From positions 137,201,927 to 137,265,926 of the forward strand of contig JALGPY010000002.1 of NCBI GenBank assembly GCA_023055425.1: 64,000 nt of DNA, in the 5' to 3' direction. Made by a program: the position numbers and the translations under genes. Shown here in pieces: positions 56,901 through 64,000 of this stretch (position 1 is its first letter; each line of letters starts with the position of its first letter). This DNA comes from Linanthus parryae. Its lineage: Eukaryota; Streptophyta; Magnoliopsida; Ericales; Polemoniaceae. The notes below the pieces were generated by a model. That model did no database searches and was not told the DNA's origin. It was given only the letters and a program-made list of their open reading frames with translations.

Positions 56901-57479
56901 CAACTAAATAATAAACGTAGATTTTTCATGTGGATGATGGAAGAAATTGATCATTTGAGAATCTCCTAATTGAGGAAATGATGTGAATTGAGATTGTTCT
57001 CTTGATTATGTAAATGAGAATGGTTTGAGAATGCTAAGTAAGGAGTTGGAAAATTCATAATTCTCAGATCTGGTCATTTTCAATAACATGTTTGGTCACT
57101 TCTATATTATCCTCTTTTATTAAAACAAAAACATGCCTCTTATCCGGTTTACACACTTGGGTGTTTATTTTTTGCTGACTTTGGAAAAATTGCGGGTTTT
57201 TTTCTTTCCCCGCAGGTCTAGGTAGAGGGAGCTCGGCTTAAGGGGGATCGCGAACCCATCTAGTTGTGTTAGTAGTTTAAATTAAATGGAATACATAGAC
57301 AATGTGTACTTTTGAAATCATGTGTAATATATCACTGTTGGTGACAATTATGGGTTTGTAATATAAATAACTATGCCTGTGTTTGTTTTTTATTATCATT
57401 GTTCCTTGCACCCAGGAGCGATCTCGGGTGTGGAGGCCTTTCGTTATTTCTCCCACAACGAAATATGGGGAGTGTCACA
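53912..57479 (+). mobile_element. Solo LTR-H of a third gypsy family
   Basis: It is 3568 bp, begins TTTAACACCCCGC (TGTAACACC with a changed second base) and ends GGAGTGTCACA. Flanks ATAAT (53907-53911) and CTAAT (57480-57484) match at 4 of 5, a plausible target duplication. There is no primer site, coding region or second LTR, so it is a solo LTR. The pyrimidine-rich 54200-54800 zone gives low-complexity frames that are not genes. It contains a hAT-like MITE at 55746-56308. Confidence 0.72.
55746..56308. mobile_element. hAT-like MITE with GGTTCGGTT-type subterminal repeats
   Basis: It is 563 bp with inverted ends TAGGGGTGTAAG and CTTACACCTCTG and 8-bp flanks GTTTTATT (55738-55745) and GTTTTACT (56309-56316), 7 of 8 matching. 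Both ends are rich in short AACCG / CGGTT repeats in several orientations (55770-55925 and 56175-56300). No ORF, so it is non-autonomous. Confidence 0.8.
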
Positions 57480-57787
57480 CTAATGATGTTCTCAAAGTGA
57501 CATACATGAGCATGTTATGGGAGAGTCGACCATGTGTGCCATGGCACACGTGACCTTCGTAGAAACTCGTGTTGGCGAGTTAGCGATTCTTCATACACAG
57601 ATTCTAGCCGGAGGAGAGTAGTCAACCCCGGTGTGTGAGAACACACTGACCATTGGAAGCGCAAAGTGACACACGATGTGGCTTGGGGATGTCGTTGCGC
57701 AGTTTTCTTCCCCGCGCCTTGTGGCGGTTGTGAGTATCTCTTCCTCTTGTTGAACTTTTTGTTTTCTTTTATTATGTATGTCAGTCC
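57480..57787 (+). other. Flanking piece between solo LTR-H and copia I, probably Athila-like internal sequence
   Basis: This is sequence to the right of LTR-H, presumably the continuation of 53911. It has a 16-bp perfect palindrome GTGTGCCATGGCACAC (57534-57549). No gene is recognised. It ends at AGTCC (57783-57787), which is likely one copy of the copia I target duplication, the other lying outside the window. Confidence 0.45.
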
Positions 57788-59091
57788 TGTAGGGTTTTGA
57801 TTCATGGATCGCGCAAACGGAAGCATAATCAAACAAACAACCATGCAAAACCCTCCAAGGATCACAAGTCTAGATGCATAACGATAGTGAAGGTAAGAAA
57901 TTATAAACACACCTTTGGGTTCTCCTTGATGACTTCAAACGCGAATAGTGTCACGTTCTCTATAGTTGATCCACGCCTAGAGTTGATCCTAGATCTCCAA
58001 TCTCCTTGTTGCTTGCTCTCTCTCTCCTTTGTTCTCTCCCACTCTTGTTATGTTCTCTTTAGAGCATAAGTTATGAGGAAGGAAGGAGGGTCCTTTATAT
58101 AGTCCAAAAACTCCTTGTTAACTACCTAAAGGACTTATTCTAGTCCTACTAGAATTCAATTTAGTCCATTCCTTGCAAATTAGTCCCTACTAAGTTTGCA
58201 AGGGTTTGCAAAGTGATCCTTCTAATTAATTAATCCAATTAATTAATTCCCAAATCTAGTACAACTCTATATAGCGCGTGACCCCATAGGTTCTATCTAG
58301 TTGGTAGCAACTATTTGCTAATATGGAGCGGTTTCTAGCAAAACATCCATTCTAGCCAACTAATAGAATAGTCATCTAGACAACCTTGTACAAGTAATTG
58401 TCTCATCCCTTTGCCTCCATATCCGGATTGGACACGAGACATACAAGTCACACTCGTATATCCAATCCATAGTTTCTCGATCCATGGAATAGCCTTATTC
58501 GTGCAAATAACATCAATATCCCATATTGATTTATTTGAGTCTGGCCAGACATTCTATAAGCACTATCCTTCGAATGGCCTAGGATATTTACTCCCGTTAT
58601 GTGGGAGGGGCAAATCCTCTCTACGTCCACTACGATCTCTAAGCTTGCTTCTCATTGTATCCAGTACACGCCTTTATAACTACCCAGTTACGGTGTAGCG
58701 TTTAACGCTACCAAGATCACAATGATCCACAACTAGAATATCTAGTGACTTCAAGTCTAAGGATGACAATACCATTGTACCCGAGAAGCACTTGTGACTT
58801 AACATAACATGTATGTAGCCTTCTCGGTGATGGGTCAATCCAGTGCAACATTCCGTAATGCACACCTATGTGTTGGATCGTGATATCTCCATATCAATCC
58901 AACCCCATACTAGTCTATAGATGATTGTCCCATTTAATCATTATACTTGACTAGGGATATTTAAGATAAACAACACGATTGTAAATCTAAGGACTTCATT
59001 ATATTAAATATCCAATAAATAATAAATGAATTTTCTAGCCAATTACAAATTCATACTAAACTAGATTGCCTCTAGGGCATCTATTCCAACA
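57788..59091 (-). repeat. 3' LTR of copia I
   Basis: It is 1304 bp, TGTAGGGTTTTG to ATTCCAACA on the + strand. It is like the copia E LTRs but about 260 bp shorter, lacking a G-rich stretch (about 19985-20085 in copia E) and part of the following region. A TATA-like sequence (TATATAAAG on the - strand) lies near 58093. Confidence 0.92.
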
Positions 59092-59106
59092 GTCTCCCAC
59101 TTGCAC
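59092..59106 (-). other. Polypurine tract of copia I
   Basis: GTGCAAGTGGGAGAC on the - strand, adjacent to the LTR start TGTTGGAAT. Confidence 0.88.
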
Positions 59107-59762
59107 TAGAGCCAATCTGGCGCATCTCGTATGCCCATACTCCTAGTGTGCCCTTCATGCTTCCACTGCGTGAGAGGCTTTGTAAGCGGGTCTGACAGAT
59201 TATCATCTGTAGGAATCTTGCATATCCGAACGTCTCCTCTATCGATAATATCTCGAATCAGATGAAACTTCCTGAGCACGTGTTTGGACTTCTGGTGCGA
59301 TCTGGGTTCCTTTGATTGCGCGATCGCCCCAGTGTTGTCACAAAACAACTCCACTGGATCCGCAATGCTAGGGACCACACCAAGTTCAGAAACAAACTTT
59401 CTGATCCAAACAGCCTCCTTTGCTGCACCATTTGCAGCAATGTACTCAGCCTCTGTTGTAGAATCAGCTACCGTCTCTTGCTTGGAACTTTTCCAGCTCA
59501 CCGCTGCTCCATTCAGGCAAAACACATATCCCGACTGTGATCTAAAGTCATCTCTATCGGTTTGGAAGCTTGCATCAGTGTAACCCCTTACACGCAACTC
59601 TTCCTCACCGCCAAACATCAAGAAAGCATCCTTAGTTCTTCTCAAGTACTTTAGGATGTTCTTGACAGCAATCCAGTGACTCTCACCCGGATTGGATTGG
59701 TATCTGCTTGTCATACTCAAGGCATATGACACATCTGGTCTAGTACATAACATGGCGTACAT
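59106..59762 (-). pseudogene. Copia I RNase H (frameshifted from pol)
   Basis: It is open for 218 codons: LCTRPDVSYALSMTSRYQSN, VRGYTDASFQTDRDDFRSQS (catalytic Asp), ADSTTEAEYIAANGAAKEAV (Glu), ELFCDNTGAIAQSKEPRSHQ (Asp) and SKHVLRKFHLIRDIIDRGDV. All catalytic landmarks are present. The stop overlaps the purine tract region. It is separated from the preceding gag-pol frame only by the shift near 59790-59796; no other damage is visible. Confidence 0.92.
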
Positions 59763-59770
59763 GATAGATC

Positions 59771-62700
59771 CTATGGCCGAGGCATAGGGAATCCGCTCAT
59801 GCGTTCCTTCTCAATCTCATTGGAAGGACAACCACTCTTCGAAAGAGCGATTCCATGTGACATGGGCAAGAACCCCTTCTTGGAGTCTTGCATGTTGAAC
59901 CGTTTCAACACCTTGTCAATATATGTACTCTGACTTAGGCCTAGCAACCTCTTAGATCTATCTCTATAGATCTTTATACCGAGTATATAGGCTGCTTCCC
60001 CTAAGTCCTTCATTGAGAAACACTTTCCTAGCCAATCTTTCACAGATTGCAGCATGGGAATGTCGTTTCCAATGAGTAGTATGTCATCCACATACAAGAC
60101 CAGAAAAGCTACAGAGCTCCCACTAACCTTCTTGTAAACACAAGACTCATCTTCGTTTCTGATGAAGCCAAACTCTTTGACCACTTCATCAAAACGTCGA
60201 TTCCAACTCCTAGAAGCTTGCTTCAATCCATAAATGGATCGTTGCAGCTTACAGACTTTGTTGGCTTGCTTTGGATCCTCAAAACCCTCCGGCTGTATCA
60301 TATACACGTCCTCGAGGAGATTCCCATAAAGGAATGCTGTTTTGACATCCATCTGCCAAATCTCATAGTCGTAGTATGCTGCAATTGCAAGTAGGATTCG
60401 GATGGATTTGGTCATAGCGACTGGTGAAAAGGTTTCATCATAGTCAATACCATGAATCTGTCTGAATCCTTTAGCCACCAATCGGCCCTTATAGGTAATC
60501 ACATTACCATCCATGTCGATCTTCTTCTTGAAGACCCACTTGCACCCTATGGGCCGCGCCCCATCAGGTGGTTCCACCAAAGTCCATACTTTGTTGGTAT
60601 ACATGGATTCCATCTCGGATCTCATGGCTTCAAGCCACTTCTGCGAGTCTGGGCCATTCATGGCCTCCTCATAGGTAGTAGGCTCATCATCTATGAGCAT
60701 CGTGTCACCAGAATCAGTCACGAGAAGTCCGTACCTCTCGGGTTCCTGGCGCACTCTACTAGATCTACGAAGCTCTTGTGTTACCTGAACAGGTGGATCC
60801 ACAACTGCTTGTGATTCCTGTTCATGTTCCATAATCGGATCAGTGATTTGTGTTTCTTGAACTTCTTCAAGTTCTACATTCCTCCCACTTGCTTCTTTAG
60901 AGACAAACTCTCTTTCTAGAAACACGCCGGTCCGAGCAACAAACACTTTGTTCTCGGTTGGATTGTAGAAGTAGTATCCCTTAGTTTCCTTAGGGTACCC
61001 CACAAATTTACACTTATCCGATTTAGGCCCCAGCTTGTCTGATTGTAAACGTTTTACATAGACATCGCAGCCCCAAATCCTCATGAACGACAGTGTGGGA
61101 CGCCTCCCACTCCACATCTCATATGGTGTCTTCATGACTGATTTAGATGGAACACGATTAATGGTGAAAGCTGCACTTAATAGAGCGTAGCCCCAAAATG
61201 ATAATGGAAGATCGGTTTGACACATCATAGACCGAACCATATCCAATAGGGTTCGATTCCTCCTCTCGGACACGCCATTCCATTGTGGCGTTCCGGGTGG
61301 AGTGAGTTGGGATACGATCCCACACTCTCTAAGATAGTCGTCAAACTCTTGGCTCAAGTATTCTCCTCCACGATCCGATCGTAGAGCCTTGATACTTTTG
61401 CCAAGTTGCTTCTCTACTTCATTCTTGAATTCTTTGAACACTTCAAAGGATTCTGATTTTGCCCTCATAAGATACACAAATCCATATCTACTGTAATCAT
61501 CAGTAAACGTTATGAAGTAGACATAACCACCTCTGGCAGGCGTGGCAAATGGCCCACACACATCGGTATGTATGAGCGCCAATTGCTCACTAGTCCTCTC
61601 ACCTTTCTTATTGAAAGGGGCCTTTGTCATTTTTCCCAATAAACAAGCCTCACATGTCTCATATGATTCAAAATCAAATGAGTCTAGTAATCCATCCTTA
61701 TGGAGTCTAGATACACGTTTCTCATTTATGTGGCCTAAACGACAATGCCATAAATAAGCAGGATTTAAATCATTTATTTTAATCCGCTTGGTATTAATGT
61801 TGTAGACAGGATTGCTTAGATCAAGGACATAAAGTCCATTAAATAATTGCGCACTAAAATAGTGAATATTATTCAAATAAAAGGAACAACAATTGTTCTT
61901 TATTGAAATAATAAAACCTTCCTTGTCCAAACAAGAAATAGAAATAACGTTTCTGCTCATAGCAGGCACAAAATAGCAATTATTTAATTCTAAAACTAAT
62001 CCTGAAGGCAGAGATAGCTCGCACACGCCTATGGCCAACGCAGCAACCTTTGCTCCATTCCCAACGCGTAGATCTACCTCCCCTTTAGCCAATCTTTTAC
62101 TTCTCTTTAGATCCTGCATATTTCGACAAATATGAGATCCACATCCAGTATCTAATACCCATGATGTAGAGACAGTTAAATTGACATCTACAACAAAAAT
62201 ACCTGGTGGTGGTGGAATCACTATTCCAAGCCTCTTGTCCTCCAGATATTTTGGGCAGTTCCTCCTCCGGTGTCCAGGTTGACAACAGTAGTGACATTCA
62301 CCCTTAGTCACGACCTTGGCAATCCCACCAACAGGCTTAAGGGCTTGTTCCTTGGACTTGGCAACTGACTTGCCTTTGCCCTTGGAGGAAGAGGCAAACT
62401 TTTTGCCCTTTCCTTTATGCACCATCATAATGGCCTTGCCCTTTCCCTTGTTGATGCTCTGTTCAGCCGTCCTCAACATGTTGAGCAAATCTGGCAATGG
62501 TTTAACGATCTCGTTCATGTTATAGTTCATAATGAACTGTCCATAACTCTCGGGCAACGATTGCAACACGAGATCGGTTGCCAACTCTTGGCCGACCGGG
62601 AACCCAAGCCGGGCGAGATTCTCCAAGTACCCGATCATTCGGAGTACATGGGGTCCCACCGGGTTCCCTTCTGCCAGATGACATTTGAACAGTGCCTTTG

Positions 62701-63055
62701 AGACCTCATACCTCTCTACCCTCGCCTGCTCTTGGAAGAGCTGCTTTAGATGTTCGATCATATCGACAGCATTCATGTTCTCATGTTGCTTCTGAAGCTC
62801 AGAGGTCATGGTGCAAAGCATTAGGCAGGCCGCATCATTAGCGTCATCAACACGCTTTTGATACGCCTTTAAGGCAGCAGGTGTCTGATTCTCTGGACCT
62901 TCTGGAACTTGCTCCTCTATTGCGTACAGTTTCTTCTCTTGCTTGAGAACAATTCTCAAGTTTCTGTACCAATCAAGAAAGTTGGTTCCAGAGAGCTTGT
63001 CCTTCTCAAGGACAGATCGTAGGGAATGTTGTGAACTCGATGAGTTGTTTGCCAT
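59771..63055 (-). CDS. Copia I gag-pol polyprotein (gag, protease, integrase, reverse transcriptase)
   Basis: It has 1094 codons from ATG 63055 (MANNSSSSQH), without an internal stop. Gag lies at about residues 1-250, with the zinc knuckle CHYCCQPGHRRRNC at 254-267 (CX2CX4HX4C). Protease Asp-Thr-Gly is at 302-304. The integrase zinc ligands are H437, H442, C468 and C471; the catalytic triad D498, D561, E597 has the D,D35E spacing. In reverse transcriptase D903 and YVDD at 988-991 are present. RNase H follows in another frame after a one-base shift, and the last eight or so residues here are the out-of-frame tail. It encodes the proteins for particle formation, cDNA synthesis and integration. 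The shift might be a real mutation or a sequencing error. Confidence 0.95.
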   Translation of the reverse strand: MANNSSSSQHSLRSVLEKDKLSGTNFLDWYRNLRIVLKQEKKLYAIEEQVPEGPENQTPAALKAYQKRVDDANDAACLMLCTMTSELQKQHENMNAVDMIEHLKQLFQEQARVERYEVSKALFKCHLAEGNPVGPHVLRMIGYLENLARLGFPVGQELATDLVLQSLPESYGQFIMNYNMNEIVKPLPDLLNMLRTAEQSINKGKGKAIMMVHKGKGKKFASSSKGKGKSVAKSKEQALKPVGGIAKVVTKGECHYCCQPGHRRRNCPKYLEDKRLGIVIPPPPGIFVVDVNLTVSTSWVLDTGCGSHICRNMQDLKRSKRLAKGEVDLRVGNGAKVAALAIGVCELSLPSGLVLELNNCYFVPAMSRNVISISCLDKEGFIISIKNNCCSFYLNNIHYFSAQLFNGLYVLDLSNPVYNINTKRIKINDLNPAYLWHCRLGHINEKRVSRLHKDGLLDSFDFESYETCEACLLGKMTKAPFNKKGERTSEQLALIHTDVCGPFATPARGGYVYFITFTDDYSRYGFVYLMRAKSESFEVFKEFKNEVEKQLGKSIKALRSDRGGEYLSQEFDDYLRECGIVSQLTPPGTPQWNGVSERRNRTLLDMVRSMMCQTDLPLSFWGYALLSAAFTINRVPSKSVMKTPYEMWSGRRPTLSFMRIWGCDVYVKRLQSDKLGPKSDKCKFVGYPKETKGYYFYNPTENKVFVARTGVFLEREFVSKEASGRNVELEEVQETQITDPIMEHEQESQAVVDPPVQVTQELRRSSRVRQEPERYGLLVTDSGDTMLIDDEPTTYEEAMNGPDSQKWLEAMRSEMESMYTNKVWTLVEPPDGARPIGCKWVFKKKIDMDGNVITYKGRLVAKGFRQIHGIDYDETFSPVAMTKSIRILLAIAAYYDYEIWQMDVKTAFLYGNLLEDVYMIQPEGFEDPKQANKVCKLQRSIYGLKQASRSWNRRFDEVVKEFGFIRNEDESCVYKKVSGSSVAFLVLYVDDILLIGNDIPMLQSVKDWLGKCFSMKDLGEAAYILGIKIYRDRSKRLLGLSQSTYIDKVLKRFNMQDSKKGFLPMSHGIALSKSGCPSNEIEKERMSGFPMPRP

Positions 63056-64000
63056 TTGGAATTCTACAAAAGGAAAATACGCAAGTTTTAGTATTTGTGA
63101 ATTTTTGACTATATTTAATAATGGCTAGTTTATTAAATATAGCTCCCACTATTTTTCTACGGATTAATAACCCTCAAGATATTAATGCGGAAAATATCCT
63201 TATATTTTCTAGTGGGCCAAGATCCATCTTTTTCATCTCCTTATGAGCTTGCTTTGGCAGGTCACCCATAATTCGATTACTTCTTAGGTAGGAACGATTT
63301 CCAATTGCATCCCATATGCAACTCTTGGTTCAATCGGGCAAATAACTCCTTATTTATCCATCCATATGGATAATCCCAATTGATTACCTCTAGGTTTCTT
63401 AATCAAATTAATAGCCTAGTTGTGTTCAACCTCTTATCTAAACAATTGCACATTGTTACGTGCCATCGCATTCCATCATTATGAACCAAGTCGCCATGCT
63501 TTGGCACGCACGAACTTGATAAATAATGAGTGTTTAAATAACGAGAAGGCAAGAATCACAATATTTAAATTTTGAGGGATTTTCAATTTTAATTATTTTG
63601 TTGATCAATATCAACTAATCTATCTATTTGAGTTTGGGCTCAACTCCAAATAATAGATCCGGGTTGTCTAATTATCTTATTATCCTAATTGCATGCATCA
63701 TCCATACACCAACCACACAAATAATAAGACAATAAATAAACAACCACAAAACAGAAATTAAACGTGATGTGGATATGGCCTTTTCTAGACTAAGATAATT
63801 CCAAGCCAATGGAATTATCTATGAACCCTAAACAAACACATCTTCATGCGTCTTGATCTTTTGGTCCATCCTTCATAGTCATGTGGTGTGCTCCATGCTC
63901 CATGCTCCATGCTCCATCTTTTGTGGCTTCTTTGGCTTTGGGCTTCTTTTCTTCAATCTTGGCTAACAATCTACTTTATCTAGCACTAGCTAATATCTAT
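63056..64000 (-). other. Leader of copia I
   Basis: It is non-coding and matches the copia E leader (24650-25560) closely, with a few indels. A CTCCATG unit is repeated four times near 63888-63917, against fewer copies in copia E. It runs off the window before the primer site. Confidence 0.8.

Larger units (their letters stand above)
57788..64000 (-). mobile_element. Copia I: nearly intact copia element (right part outside the window)
   Basis: It has a 3' LTR (57788-59091), purine tract, RNase H, a 1094-codon gag-pol frame and the start of the leader (63056-64000). The 5' LTR and primer site lie beyond the right edge. It belongs to the same family as copia D and copia E. Only one frameshift, near 59790-59796, breaks the coding region in the window. 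It is the best candidate in the window for a recently active, possibly enzyme-supplying copy. Confidence 0.9.

Noticed and set aside
1..64000. CRISPR arrays, bacterial operons, rRNA or tRNA genes
   Set aside because: No regularly spaced repeats with unique spacers, no ribosome-binding pattern and no tRNA cloverleaf were found; all signals are those of plant repeats.

Overview
The window is plant nuclear DNA, most likely from an angiosperm with a repeat-rich genome. About 97% of it can be assigned to LTR retrotransposons or small DNA transposons. I found no convincing host gene, no rRNA or tRNA gene and no CRISPR array. The evidence for a plant is the set of families present: Ty1/copia elements with initiator-Met primer sites, a SIRE/Maximus-like copia, chromodomain Ty3/gypsy elements with roughly 3 kb LTRs starting TGTAACACC, an Athila-like element with a tRNA-Asp-type primer site, and hAT-type MITEs.

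Positions 1-47392 form one nest, which can be unpacked from target-site duplications (TSDs). The outermost layer is an old copia element on the + strand (copia D), whose 5' LTR lies left of the window. It carries an internal partial tandem duplication (862-3415 / 3416-about 5985). A chromodomain gypsy element (gypsy A, 6501-44351, TSD TATGG/TATGT) sits in its pol gene. Gypsy A was itself hit three times: by a 3.5 kb LTR now present as a solo LTR (LTR-B, 10456-19285, TSD TTATA), by copia E on the - strand (19754-27853, TSD TGACC), and by the SIRE-like copia F on the - strand (32026-41483, TSD GATGT). Solo LTR-B contains a further copia (C, 11609-16946).

To the right of the nest are a leader fragment of a relative of copia D (47393-about 48033, - strand), a piece of an Athila-like LTR (48034-48810), about 0.95 kb with an unidentified coding relic, a hAT-like MITE with two tRNA-like modules (49765-50247), and about 0.75 kb with nothing recognisable. 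Next comes an Athila-like element with LTR, tRNA-Asp-type primer site and one unusual ORF (about 51000-53911), interrupted by a second solo gypsy LTR (LTR-H, 53912-57479) that itself holds another hAT-like MITE (55746-56308). From 57788 to the right edge lies copia I on the - strand, a relative of D and E, with a nearly intact polyprotein broken by a single frameshift.

Functionally this is a graveyard with one nearly live tenant and one recent passenger. Copia I retains all gag, protease, integrase and reverse-transcriptase motifs. Copia E has no coding capacity, but its LTRs are almost identical and its leader is close to that of copia I, so it looks like a non-autonomous element moved by proteins from an I-type relative. 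The features I consider least explained are the paired palindrome scattered through copia F, an extra ORF ahead of gag in gypsy A, the third ORF of copia F, and the single acidic ORF of the Athila-like element.
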